Source: Desulfobacteraceae bacterium 4572_89
Lineage (GTDB): Bacteria > Desulfobacterota > Desulfobacteria > Desulfobacterales > Desulfobacteraceae
Assembly (NCBI GenBank): GCA_002085465.1
Contig: NBML01000027.1
Span: 1 to 29,415, forward strand
Length of the DNA: 29,415 bases
Direction: 5' to 3'
Shown here in pieces: positions 15,476 to 23,904 of this stretch (its first letter is position 1; the number at the start of each line of letters is the position of its first letter). The notes under the pieces are model-generated. The model made no database searches. It had not been told where the DNA came from and saw only the letters and a list, made by a program, of their open reading frames with translations. The translations under genes and the position numbers were made by a program.

Positions 15476-16944
15476 CATATGTCAAAATCTTTTCGGCTGA
15501 AATTGTATTTCTTCATTTTATAATAAAGCAGCTGTCGTGAAATACCCAGTTTTCTGGAGGTTTTACTAACATTTCCCCTGTATTCCAGCAGAAACCTGCG
15601 TACTAATTCCTGTTCCTGCTCTTTTTTATGGGAAATAAGATCACCACTTATCATTTGGGTATTTTCTCCGGTCCTGGAATGGGGAGGTATTTTATTCCCA
15701 TTCCCCAGGCCAAGGGATTTATGTTTGACAGACCAATTTGAAAAATGGGACTGGAGGTGCTTCATGGCAATTTTATCACTGGTCCCGATTATATTCATGG
15801 CCCCTTCTATCACATGTTCCAGCTCCCGGACATTGCCTGGCCAATCATAGGACTGGAAGGCTTCCATGACATTATCCTCAATGCCGTTGACATTTTTATA
15901 AAGCATTTTATTGTGTTTTTGAATAAAATGCCTGACCAGGAGAGGAAGATCCCCCAGCCTGCTGCGCAGAGGAACAATATGGATAAAAACAACTCCCAGC
16001 CTGTAAAAGAGATCTGAACGAAGGCTTTTATCAACAATGGCCTGATGTGGGTCCTGATTTACGGAACTGATAATCTTTAAATCAAATTTAATTTCCTTTA
16101 ACTCCCCGACCCTTCTCACCTTTCTCTCCTGGATGATCCTGAGGATTTTACTCTGAAGCCCCACAGGCATGGAATTGATTTCATCCAGGAAAATAGTACC
16201 CTTACTGGTCCTTTCAAAAAGGCCTGCCTTGTTGATGGCCCCGGTAAAAGCCCCCTTGGAGGTACCAAACAATATCCCCTCCAAAAGGTTTTCCGGAATA
16301 GCCGCGCAATTGACCGGGGTATACTTTTTTTCACTTCTGGGGCTGTGGTTGTGGATGGCCCGGGCAAACAATTCCTTACCGGTTCCTGTTTCCCCGTAAA
16401 GCATGACCGGTGAAGGAGTATGGGCTGCCATGCCTGCGGCATTCAGTGCATCTCTGAATGCCGGATCTTCACCTATAATACTGTCAAAGGTAATCATCTG
16501 GGTTTTCATGCGCTGTTTTTTTGCAGGCATTTTCATGGATGCCAGGGTTTCAGCCAGCACATTATAATCCCGCACAAAACCAATGGACCCCACCATCTCA
16601 TCCCCATTAAATATGGGGAAAACATTGTGGATGGTATTGGCAAATTTCCCCATGCGGGTCCTGTAATAAATGGGCTGGTCAATAATCGGCTGTTGGGTGA
16701 TCAAACACTGCATGAACATGCTGGACTCATTGTCCAGGTCATAGACATCCACGATCCTGTTAAATAATGCATTTTCAGGGTCCAGTTCATCAATGCGGGA
16801 CATGGCATCATTGTAATAGACAATGACCCCATCAACATTGGTAATGAGGACGCCATCATTATATTTATCAAAAACTGCCAGAAAATTAGCATTATCCAGA
16901 TCAAATAAAAACTTCCTGGCTTTTTGTTTTGAAAAAGAATTCAT
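15469..16944 (-). CDS. PAS-domain sigma-54-dependent transcriptional activator (RocR-like)
   Basis: 491 residues. Residues 20-130 form a PAS sensor (DGVLITNVDGVIVYYNDAMSRIDE). Residues 153-390 form the AAA+ domain with Walker A GETGTGKE (184-191), the sigma-54-contacting loop GAFTGA (231-236), Walker B TIFLDEIN (250-257) and the arginine-finger segment SLRSDLFYRLGV. The C-terminus (about 450-488) is a Fis-type helix-turn-helix (NVSKTSRKLGISRQLLYYKMKKY). Intact GAFTGA and Walker motifs imply an active enhancer-binding protein. It starts one base after the etfA stop and is the last gene of the sox-etf cluster, so it probably controls amine catabolism. No clear -24/-12 promoter was found upstream of soxB. 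Confidence 0.93.
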   Translation of the reverse strand: MNSFSKQKARKFLFDLDNANFLAVFDKYNDGVLITNVDGVIVYYNDAMSRIDELDPENALFNRIVDVYDLDNESSMFMQCLITQQPIIDQPIYYRTRMGKFANTIHNVFPIFNGDEMVGSIGFVRDYNVLAETLASMKMPAKKQRMKTQMITFDSIIGEDPAFRDALNAAGMAAHTPSPVMLYGETGTGKELFARAIHNHSPRSEKKYTPVNCAAIPENLLEGILFGTSKGAFTGAINKAGLFERTSKGTIFLDEINSMPVGLQSKILRIIQERKVRRVGELKEIKFDLKIISSVNQDPHQAIVDKSLRSDLFYRLGVVFIHIVPLRSRLGDLPLLVRHFIQKHNKMLYKNVNGIEDNVMEAFQSYDWPGNVRELEHVIEGAMNIIGTSDKIAMKHLQSHFSNWSVKHKSLGLGNGNKIPPHSRTGENTQMISGDLISHKKEQEQELVRRFLLEYRGNVSKTSRKLGISRQLLYYKMKKYNFSRKDFDICG

Positions 16945-16945
16945 C

Positions 16946-17962
16946 TTATAATTGTTTTGTCAGTTCCGGAATAATTTCCATTAGATCCCCTGTCACGTAA
17001 TAATCACTGTTTGCCACTATGGCGGTATTTTCATCACTGTTAACGGCAATGATCATCTTTGCGGTTTTCATTCCCGCAAAGTGCTGCATGGATCCGGAAA
17101 TACCACAGGCAATATATACCAGCGGACTGACCTTTTCACCGGTCTGACCCACCTGGTGGGCATAGGGAATCCAGCCAAGATCCACGGCCACACGGGATGC
17201 CCCCACTGCTGCATTCATTTTTTCAGCACAGTCAAATAAAATGGAAAAATTTTCTTTGTTTTTCATACCCCGGCCACCGGCAATGATGATCTCTGCTTCC
17301 GAAAGACTAATACTCTGGTCATCTGCCCCTGACTGATCCCCATAGTCCCTGAACAGAACCTTGAAATTATCAGGAATGGAATTATCAACATCAAAGGAAA
17401 AATATTCCGGTTCACATGGGCAGGGCACTGCCTGGACAGCATTGGGCCGGATACCAAACAAAACAAACTCACCCTTTAATTTTATACTTGCAATGGCCTT
17501 GCCTGAATACTGGGAGGTCCTGGCAACATTATTATTCAAATCCACATCCATGCAATCCATTACCAGAGGGGCATCCAGCAATGCAGCCACCCTGGGAATA
17601 ATATCCCTCCCCCTGGCACTTGACAGGCCAAGAATCGTGTAGATATCCATTTCCTTTGCAGCGGCAGCTATATTTGAGGCCTGAACCATTGGATTCTCCA
17701 TGGCCCGGGCCTGGAACCCCATATCAACGATTCCATGTACTCCCCAGGCGGCCAGATTATCCTTTACCCTGTCTTTTTTGTTATCATCAATCCCGTTTTC
17801 AGACAGGATAAAAGCATAGATTCGGGCATCATCCTTCTGAGCCAGGGTAATGACCCCGTAATTTGTCTCCTTGATCTGCCCGTTTTCAGTTTCCCGATTT
17901 TCTGTCTCCCGATTTTCTGTCTCCCGATTTTCTGTCTCAATGATTATTCCGATTTTTTTCAT
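16946..17962 (-). CDS. etfA: electron transfer flavoprotein alpha subunit
   Basis: 338 residues. The C-terminal FAD-binding domain is clear (about 215-330): IIIAGGRGM, VGASRVAVDLGWIPYAHQVGQTGEKVSPLVYIACGISGSMQHFAGM, and IIAVNSDENTAI. The N-terminal Rossmann-like domain is divergent and interrupted near residue 9 by a pentapeptide repeat, ETENR three times then ETENG. EtfAB accepts electrons from acyl-CoA or amine dehydrogenases and passes them to an ETF-quinone oxidoreductase or similar. Its ATG overlaps the etfB stop by four bases. Placement directly after sarcosine oxidase-type genes indicates a dedicated ETF for this enzyme. Confidence 0.92.
   Translation of the reverse strand: MKKIGIIIETENRETENRETENRETENGQIKETNYGVITLAQKDDARIYAFILSENGIDDNKKDRVKDNLAAWGVHGIVDMGFQARAMENPMVQASNIAAAAKEMDIYTILGLSSARGRDIIPRVAALLDAPLVMDCMDVDLNNNVARTSQYSGKAIASIKLKGEFVLFGIRPNAVQAVPCPCEPEYFSFDVDNSIPDNFKVLFRDYGDQSGADDQSISLSEAEIIIAGGRGMKNKENFSILFDCAEKMNAAVGASRVAVDLGWIPYAHQVGQTGEKVSPLVYIACGISGSMQHFAGMKTAKMIIAVNSDENTAIVANSDYYVTGDLMEIIPELTKQL
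17879..17938. repeat. 15-bp tandem repeat in the 5' end of etfA
   Basis: Four consecutive 15-base units in codon register: three identical copies (17894-17938) and one diverged copy (17879-17893). They encode ETENR, ETENR, ETENR, ETENG. Removing them would leave a continuous, normal-looking N-terminus, so they look like an expansion of a single original ETEN segment. Confidence 0.9.
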
Positions 17963-18810
17963 GATATGACCTTTGCTTCATTTTTCAGGATATTAACCAA
18001 TTTAGCGGCAATCTCTTCAGGGGAGCCTTTGATCTCTTTGGGTGAACGTTCCTGGACCAGGGGCTCCAGCCCCACAATGGATGAGCTGCCCATGGGCTGT
18101 TCAAAGTTCAGATCCTTAAAATCAATTAAATGCACAGGCTTTTTCCTGGACTTGACCACATCGGGAAAGGTGGGGTAGGCAGGGGTGTTCAGCCCTCTCC
18201 CAGCAGCAATGACACAGGGAAGTCCCAGATCACAGGTTTTTATTTTCCCTCCCCCAAGGTCATATTCCACAATGACACGGCCAGGCCCGGCCTTATCCGC
18301 CACAGCCTTATCCACCACAGCCTTATCCACCACAGCCTTATCCGCCACAGCCTTAACCGCCACAGCATTGGTCACCACGGGAAAATCAAACAAAGCGCCC
18401 AGACGAAACATGGTCTGCATTCCCTCTGAATCAATGGACTCCTTTCCAGTAAAAATGATGTCTGGATTACCGTCCTGTTCAATGGCTGTTTTCAGAGCTC
18501 TTGCAGTTGTCATGCTGTCATGTATCCTGTTGGTATGAATTAATATACCACGATCAGCGCCCATGGCCATGGCGGAACGGATGGTCTTTTCCGCATCTTT
18601 TTTACCCAGGCACACCGCAATAATTTCCGATCCCTTATATTCTTTTTTTAGCACAGCAGCTTCAGTGACTGCATGTTCATCAAAGGGATTGAGTAAAAAT
18701 GCTATGTTTTCGTCAATTCCGCAGTTATCCTGGCCATTTTTATTATTATCACGAATTGTGATATTTGCCGCAGAATCAGGAACATTTTTTATACAGACAT
18801 AGATTTGCAT
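17959..18810 (-). CDS. etfB: electron transfer flavoprotein beta subunit
   Basis: 283 residues. N-terminal MQIYVCIKNVPD and LNPFDEHAVTEAAVLK, followed by VCLGKKDAEKTIRSAMAMGADRGILI, are hallmarks of EtfB, which together with EtfA binds FAD and AMP. The C-terminus contains the recognition-loop region around LGLEPLVQERSP. Between residues about 150 and 175 there is a repetitive Ala/Val/Asp/Lys insert (VADKA and VVDKA units) not expected in the family. A TAGGAT ribosome-binding site precedes the ATG. The 177-base gap to the preceding gene holds a strong hairpin and a TATAAT box, so etfBA may also be transcribed on its own. Confidence 0.92.
   Translation of the reverse strand: MQIYVCIKNVPDSAANITIRDNNKNGQDNCGIDENIAFLLNPFDEHAVTEAAVLKKEYKGSEIIAVCLGKKDAEKTIRSAMAMGADRGILIHTNRIHDSMTTARALKTAIEQDGNPDIIFTGKESIDSEGMQTMFRLGALFDFPVVTNAVAVKAVADKAVVDKAVVDKAVADKAGPGRVIVEYDLGGGKIKTCDLGLPCVIAAGRGLNTPAYPTFPDVVKSRKKPVHLIDFKDLNFEQPMGSSSIVGLEPLVQERSPKEIKGSPEEIAAKLVNILKNEAKVIS
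18291..18365. repeat. 15-bp tandem repeat inside etfB
   Basis: Five consecutive 15-mers of the type CCTTATCC(G/A)CCACAG, at 18291, 18306, 18321, 18336 and 18351, differ from each other at one or two positions; a sixth degenerate unit (18366-18380) may belong to the array. They encode the VADKA/VVDKA pentapeptides, in frame. Confidence 0.92.
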
Positions 18811-18840
18811 ATCTTATATCCTAGGTTTAAGTTATTCGCA

Positions 18841-18868
18841 ATTATAGCCTTGACAGGCATTTTACAAA
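18841..18868 (-). promoter_or_regulatory. possible internal promoter for etfBA
   Basis: On the minus strand a perfect -10 box TATAAT lies at 18846-18841, with a weak -35 (TTTGTA, three of six matches) 16 bases upstream at 18868-18863. Transcription would start at about 18834 and give a 24-base leader including the TAGGAT ribosome-binding site of etfB. The hairpin just upstream would insulate it. Confidence 0.4.
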
Positions 18869-18869
18869 T

Positions 18870-18915
18870 ATCAAAGGCAGCGCTGGTTTAATATAGAACC
18901 TGCGCTGCCTTTGAT
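18870..18915. terminator. strong hairpin between the second FAD oxidoreductase gene and etfB
   Basis: Perfect 14-bp arms ATCAAAGGCAGCGC (18870-18883) and GCGCTGCCTTTGAT (18902-18915) enclose an 18-base loop in which GGTT and AACC can pair further. On the plus strand it is followed by GTTTTTATC; on the minus strand, the sense strand here, it is followed by only a weak T stretch (ATTTGTAAAA). It may act as a partial terminator, an mRNA-stabilising element or a processing site that sets the ratio of sox to etf mRNA. Confidence 0.6.
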
Positions 18916-18987
18916 GTTTTTATCATCTAAATTTTTCTGGTGCTGGAAAGACCAATGGGTCGTCCAGACCAGGCTGATTTAAAATTT

Positions 18988-20325
18988 TTATCCGTTTACT
19001 GAAAAACTGGAGTTATAATTGATCTCTCTTTTTCTTGAGAAAAATCCAACATCCATGGTCCGTTTGGTATACTTATATGTAAACTGAAACGGTTCTTTGT
19101 CATGGTCCAGTCCTTTTTCACAGGCTTCAATTAGTTCCGCCATCATAAGGCCTACAACAGGAGCATTTTTGTACTGGTTGCCGGAAGAACCGATTGCCAT
19201 ATAGAATCCAGGCAGATCTGATTTATCGTATATTGGAATCCAGTCATCGGAACAATCATATAGGTCAACAACTCCCTTGGGCTGGTTGGGAACCTGCAGG
19301 GTGGGGATTCTTTTCCCAAGACGGTAGCACTGGGCTTTCCACTGCTCTTCGGTCAGGACATTGTCACGGCCATGGCCGCCTTTTCCTTCATAGAAATCAT
19401 CGGGATCAACCCATTCCTGGGGATCGCAGTCCGGATCTTCAGAACCAATGAGAAATGTGTTTCCGACTTCAGGTCTTACATAGCATCCAATATCACCGTC
19501 AGACATGTGGTATCCTGTGTTCAGATAATCATAGTCATCTGGAGAAGGGCAGTACATTACTTCGTGGCGAAGGGCCTTAGTCTTGATGTTGCAGCCTTCC
19601 CAAACACCTTCTGCCATCTGATTGATCTTAAAGGAGTGAGGTCCACCAACATTCACGACAATACCTGCATCAATCTGGGTTCCGTCTTTTAAGGTAATAC
19701 CGCTCACCTTACCGTTTTCGCTTCGAACATCCACGACCTCGGCATTGAACATGAACTTGGCACCTTTGGCTTCAGCCGCCCTCATGATATTATGGGCAGA
19801 CAGGGCAGGGTCATTTACATACCCGGCTTCAGGACAGAAAATTCCACCTTCAAGATATTCAGTGGGTTCATCGTAAAATTTGGGATCTTCAGGACGTCTG
19901 ATGGGCCAGAATTTATGGAGATCAACAACAGGTACTTTCCCTTTTATCTTGTCATTGTCCCATTCTTCATAGACAACACCCACTTCATCATAGTTTGCCT
20001 GTACTTTTCTCCAGTCATGGCCTTCAGATTTCAGCAGGATGGACCCTGTGTTCATGTATTTGGCATGGCCTTTTTCATCTTCAGTATGGTCCAGGTATTC
20101 TTCCCAGTTCAGCCAGTATTTAAAGCCTTCATAGGCCATAGCAACCCCGTCAGCCGTTGAATAATGTGCCCGTACAATGGCACATGATCCAGCTGTAGAA
20201 CCTTCTCCGGCATCGGGAAGCTTATCAACGCTGAGGGTCTTGTATCCCTTCTGGGAAAGTTCATAGGCAATGGGGGCTCCAATAACACCCGCACCAATAA
20301 TAATTGCATCAAATTTGTCGTTCAT
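18988..20325 (-). CDS. FAD-dependent amine oxidoreductase (DadA/SoxB family), second copy in the cluster
   Basis: 445 residues from the ATG at 20325, which has AAAGGAGA upstream (the frame extends to 20361 but without a better start). The N-terminal dinucleotide-binding fold is clear: FDAIIIGAGVIGAPIAYELSQKGYKTLSVDK, then a Gly/Ser/Thr-rich GEGSTAGSCAIVRAHYS loop. GIVVNVGGPHS and the C-terminal GFYMAIGSSGNQYKNAPVVGLMMAELI complete the flavoprotein fold. Relatives oxidise glycine, sarcosine, dimethylglycine or D-amino acids. It begins 17 nt after soxG and is followed by etfBA, so it is probably a second N-methyl or amino-acid dehydrogenase feeding the same ETF. It is clearly distinct from the soxB product at 24358-25581. 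Substrate is not readable. Confidence 0.88.
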   Translation of the reverse strand: MNDKFDAIIIGAGVIGAPIAYELSQKGYKTLSVDKLPDAGEGSTAGSCAIVRAHYSTADGVAMAYEGFKYWLNWEEYLDHTEDEKGHAKYMNTGSILLKSEGHDWRKVQANYDEVGVVYEEWDNDKIKGKVPVVDLHKFWPIRRPEDPKFYDEPTEYLEGGIFCPEAGYVNDPALSAHNIMRAAEAKGAKFMFNAEVVDVRSENGKVSGITLKDGTQIDAGIVVNVGGPHSFKINQMAEGVWEGCNIKTKALRHEVMYCPSPDDYDYLNTGYHMSDGDIGCYVRPEVGNTFLIGSEDPDCDPQEWVDPDDFYEGKGGHGRDNVLTEEQWKAQCYRLGKRIPTLQVPNQPKGVVDLYDCSDDWIPIYDKSDLPGFYMAIGSSGNQYKNAPVVGLMMAELIEACEKGLDHDKEPFQFTYKYTKRTMDVGFFSRKREINYNSSFSVNG

Positions 20326-20342
20326 TATTATATCTCCTTTGT

Positions 20343-20975
20343 TTATAAACTTTTTATCCATTCTGTAAATTTTGTTTCACCTGCCGGTGCAAGCCCAAAC
20401 TCTTCTCCCGCATGGAGGATGGCATGGATTATATCTCTTCCATATCCCCTGGAGCATGTCAGGACCACGCAGGATTTTTCTGCATCCCGGCTCAGGGCAA
20501 CTATCTGGCAGGGCACATGGGAAAAAGGCCCCTGGGACAGAAATGGAGTTTCCCTGGCAGTATCCATAAAATCCAGTGAAGACAGTTTTTCACAAATTGA
20601 AAAAACTGCTTCTCCAATGATTGCGACAAAAACAGTGCCCTCTGTCACATCTGTGTATTCAGGTTCTGCCGGCATTTCAAAGCCATCTCCATCCAAATGG
20701 TATAGAGAAGTCTGGGTGCCATTCATCCTGTTAACCAGGATTCCGTTTTCCAGAACAGACTGGCAGGGGACTTCAGGAATACTTATCCCAAAGGGTTTTT
20801 TAGAACCTAGGTCAGAACACTGCAGATCAAGCCTTGTTCTATGACTCAGGTCCACAAGCCAGGGTCCTTCACCCTGGTTATGGTATTCCAGAACCACATT
20901 CCAATTATCCCGCACCTCTTTTTTGAGAGGTGTTGATTTAAACACAACAGGTGAGTATCTTTTTATCTCTTTCAT
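20343..20975 (-). CDS. soxG: sarcosine oxidase gamma subunit-like protein
   Basis: 210 residues. Identification rests on position after soxA and on the GcvT-like C-terminal pattern, LTCSRGYGRDIIHAILHAGEEFGLAP, plus LVDLSHRTRLDLQCSDLGSKKP near the N-terminus, which is reminiscent of the folate-binding aminomethyltransferase fold from which SoxG derives. Gamma is a structural subunit of the heterotetrameric enzyme. It begins 10 nt after the soxA stop and ends 17 nt before the second FAD oxidoreductase. Confidence 0.8.
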   Translation of the reverse strand: MKEIKRYSPVVFKSTPLKKEVRDNWNVVLEYHNQGEGPWLVDLSHRTRLDLQCSDLGSKKPFGISIPEVPCQSVLENGILVNRMNGTQTSLYHLDGDGFEMPAEPEYTDVTEGTVFVAIIGEAVFSICEKLSSLDFMDTARETPFLSQGPFSHVPCQIVALSRDAEKSCVVLTCSRGYGRDIIHAILHAGEEFGLAPAGETKFTEWIKSL

Positions 20976-20985
20976 GATATTTCCC

Positions 20986-23904
20986 TTACATTTTCATCCG
21001 TTTGCCTTCAGGATCATAAAACGGCATCTTCACAACTTTTCCGTAAATCAGTTCACCGTTGCACTCATCTTCATAAATGGACAGCCTTGTACCGATCTTG
21101 GCAAGATCCCCTTCAACCAGAGCCATACCTACGGCTTCGTTCAATGAAAAACTATCCCTGGCCGTGGCAATATATCCACGTACTTTTTCATCCACAACCA
21201 AAGCACCGTCCCTGGGGGCACGGCCATTATTTTCCATCTTAAAACCCACAAGCTTCAAACGTGTATTGTCCTTTTCTGCCTGGCGCAGGGCAACAGCTCC
21301 AACGGTTTTTGCCTCTGCCTTGGAGCGGTCCCAGAGAAATCCCAGGCCCACGTCCAGCAGATTGGTCCGCTGTTCTGATTCCTGGCCCAGGATGATATGA
21401 CATTTTTCCATGCGAAGTACATTCTGGGCTTCCACCCCGAAATTCTGAATATTAAACTCTTTGCCTGCCTCATTAAGCATGAGCCACAAAGACTTCATAT
21501 AGGAAGAAGGCACATGGAACTCATAGGAAAGCTCACCCACAAAGCCCAGACGCATGGCACGGACCTTTATGGTGTCTGCAATGGTAATTTCCTTGTATAC
21601 AGAATATCCGAATGCTTCATTGGAAATATCAATATCCACTATCTTTTCAAAGACTTTTCTGGCGTTGGGGCCGGAAAGGTTGATCACTCCCATGGAATCA
21701 GTCAGATTAACCAAAGCAAAATCCCAGCCATCATACCTTGTATGGTAGCGGATCCACTCCACAGTCTGACCGGCCCGGCCGGAAGAAGTGGTGAAATAAT
21801 AATCATTTTCACCCTGTTTAACCACAACTCCGTCATCAATAACACAGCCGTCTTCGTTACACATGGCAGTATATTTAACCCGGCCTTCCTTGACTTTGGT
21901 CATGTCAGACACAAAAACCCGCTGAAGGGCTTTCAGGGCATCTGGCCCGTGAATCCTGAATTTACCAAGGGTGGAACCGTCCAGCATACCTACATTATTC
22001 CTGACATTTTCAATTTCCTTTTTACTGGTCAGATCACTGGAAAAATACCGGGCCCGCTGCCACACTCCAATGTTCCTGAAAATACCCCCGTCTTTTTTCT
22101 GCATCTCATCCATGGGAGTAATTTTAAACATATTATGATTTGTACCTGCATAGGTCGCTATCATGGTGGGTACCAGAGGCGGTCTCACAGTGGTAGGCTT
22201 AATGGAAACATCAGATAATGTCTGGTATTTGGCAGTAAAAAGCGGCAAATTGTGACCGGGTATGCCGCCCTGGCCTGGTCCAAGGCCTGCACCGGAAAAA
22301 CGTTTGATCAGTTCCGGCACATCAAAACCCTTTTCAATGGTCTGCTTGACATTTTTAACGCTGACATCCTCATCAAAACAGATAAAGCTTTTCCTGCCCT
22401 TTACAGGTGCTGTCACCAGCTTACTGCCCCTGGTGGGTCCTGGAAGGGCTTCCAATTCTTTTCTGGCTTCCCCTATATCTGCAATGGAACAATTTTCACA
22501 ATCAAAGGCTGCCTTAAGGCCGGCAAGTTTTCCTGATGCCTCAATAGCCTTACCATCATCAAGTCCCAGCATTCTGCCGGCAGCATGCATTTTTTTGGGC
22601 AGTTCAACGGGCAGAAAAAATCCAGTGTGATTGTCATACTTTAGTTTAGCCTGAGCCACTGTCAGGGCACCTGTCACAGGTGTGTACCCGGCCGATGCAA
22701 CCAGAAGATCACAGTCAAGGATTTTGGAGACTGTTCCGTCAATGCTGGTAATTGTAACCTTTTTTACCTGTTTGCTGCCATGGGCCTTTGATGCTACCCA
22801 GCCTTTGAGCAGGGTTATCTTTCGATCCTGGACAGCTTTTACCAGGGCAGTATCCTGGCCATCTTCCCTGATATCTGCAATGCATTCAATGGTAAGGCCA
22901 AGATCAGACAGGCTGATTGCAGCTTCCAGGCCCATGTCGTGTCCAATACTGAACACAGCTTTTTTCCCGGGCAAAAGTCCGTAGGTATTTGCAAGGCGCA
23001 GGGCACAAGCTACCTGCATCACACCTGGACGTTCGTTATTATCAAAAAGAAGTGGCCTTTCAATACAGCCCGTGGCAACCACTACTGAATTGGCCCTGAT
23101 TTCCACATATCTTTCATCAAAGGCATCTGACTCTTTGCCAATCTGAAAACCGGTAATCAAGTTATTGTTGTAAGCACCCACCATGGAAGTATGGGTCAAC
23201 ACCCTGATATTGGGCATTTTTTCAACCTCAGCCGCCAGTTGGGCTGCCCGGCTGTTATAGGACTGGCTATTCTGAAATTCAGCAGACCTGTACTCAAAAC
23301 TGCCCCCAAGCCAGGGCCTGGATTCCATGAGAATCACCCTCAAACCTTTTTCAGCTGAAGCAAGGGCCGCAGTCATTCCGGCAGGCCCGCCGCCCAGGAC
23401 GCAGACATCTGCTGTGGGATAAATTTCATCATATCTGCCTGTCATTTCAAAATCAGGGGAAAGCTTTCCAATACCAGCTGCTTTTCTGATCTGTTTCATG
23501 GCAATGGGCCAGATTTTTGCAGGCTTGTGCATGACATCATAATAGAACCCGGCAGGCATTGCCCAGTCCATCTTATCCATGAATCCCATCATATCATTTT
23601 CAGCAGATCCTTTGACGTTCTGTTCCTTAATGACCATGTTGGATTTCAAAAGGGTGTTCTCAGTCCGGACATTGGGTATGCCGTCCACTTCCATCATGGT
23701 GTTGGAGCTTTCGCCGTCCAGGCTGTAAAGTCCCCTGGGCCTGTGATATTTCAGACTCCTTGCATAGAGCCTGACACCATTTGCATAAAGGGCCGTTGCA
23801 ATGGTATCCCCTTTGGACCCGTAAAATTTGTTGCCCTTATATATAAAAGGAATTTTTTCACTTGAATCAATTCTCAATGTGGGCAGATGATTAAACCTGT
23901 TCAT
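20986..23904 (-). CDS. soxA: sarcosine oxidase alpha subunit
   Basis: 972 residues, normal for heterotetrameric sarcosine oxidase alpha. Domains in order: a ferredoxin-like fold (about 20-100; KGDTIATALYANGVRLYARSLKYHRPRG) without the Cys set of a [2Fe-2S] cluster, as in true SoxA; an NAD/FAD-type Rossmann domain starting with CVLGGGPAGMTAALASAEKG (168-187) and containing VVVATGCIERPLLFDNNERPGV; the central linker domain with FSGAGLGPGQGGIPGHNLPLFTAKY; and a GcvT-like folate-binding half (about 600-960; GMLDGSTLGKFRIHGPDA, LNLSGPNARKVFE-type segment, GFVGELSYEFHVPS, LDVGLGFLWDRSK). The last part should convert the demethylation product to 5,10-methylene-tetrahydrofolate. AGGAGG precedes the ATG; it overlaps soxD by 14 nt. 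Confidence 0.95.
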   Translation of the reverse strand: MNRFNHLPTLRIDSSEKIPFIYKGNKFYGSKGDTIATALYANGVRLYARSLKYHRPRGLYSLDGESSNTMMEVDGIPNVRTENTLLKSNMVIKEQNVKGSAENDMMGFMDKMDWAMPAGFYYDVMHKPAKIWPIAMKQIRKAAGIGKLSPDFEMTGRYDEIYPTADVCVLGGGPAGMTAALASAEKGLRVILMESRPWLGGSFEYRSAEFQNSQSYNSRAAQLAAEVEKMPNIRVLTHTSMVGAYNNNLITGFQIGKESDAFDERYVEIRANSVVVATGCIERPLLFDNNERPGVMQVACALRLANTYGLLPGKKAVFSIGHDMGLEAAISLSDLGLTIECIADIREDGQDTALVKAVQDRKITLLKGWVASKAHGSKQVKKVTITSIDGTVSKILDCDLLVASAGYTPVTGALTVAQAKLKYDNHTGFFLPVELPKKMHAAGRMLGLDDGKAIEASGKLAGLKAAFDCENCSIADIGEARKELEALPGPTRGSKLVTAPVKGRKSFICFDEDVSVKNVKQTIEKGFDVPELIKRFSGAGLGPGQGGIPGHNLPLFTAKYQTLSDVSIKPTTVRPPLVPTMIATYAGTNHNMFKITPMDEMQKKDGGIFRNIGVWQRARYFSSDLTSKKEIENVRNNVGMLDGSTLGKFRIHGPDALKALQRVFVSDMTKVKEGRVKYTAMCNEDGCVIDDGVVVKQGENDYYFTTSSGRAGQTVEWIRYHTRYDGWDFALVNLTDSMGVINLSGPNARKVFEKIVDIDISNEAFGYSVYKEITIADTIKVRAMRLGFVGELSYEFHVPSSYMKSLWLMLNEAGKEFNIQNFGVEAQNVLRMEKCHIILGQESEQRTNLLDVGLGFLWDRSKAEAKTVGAVALRQAEKDNTRLKLVGFKMENNGRAPRDGALVVDEKVRGYIATARDSFSLNEAVGMALVEGDLAKIGTRLSIYEDECNGELIYGKVVKMPFYDPEGKRMKM

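Noticed and set aside
17879..18365. CRISPR-like arrays at the etfA and etfB repeats.
   Set aside because: Units are directly adjacent 15-mers without spacers and lie in coding frame.
18130..18429. Plus-strand frame with His/Ser/Leu repeats opposite etfB.
   Set aside because: It is the antisense reading of the 15-bp etfB repeat; the minus-strand EtfB is strongly supported by family motifs.
21397..22218. A 273-codon plus-strand frame opposite soxA.
   Set aside because: Antisense shadow of a well-conserved soxA region; no family resemblance.
20986..23904. A [2Fe-2S] ferredoxin domain at the N-terminus of SoxA.
   Set aside because: The fold-like region has no set of four cysteines; as in known SoxA it should not bind a cluster.
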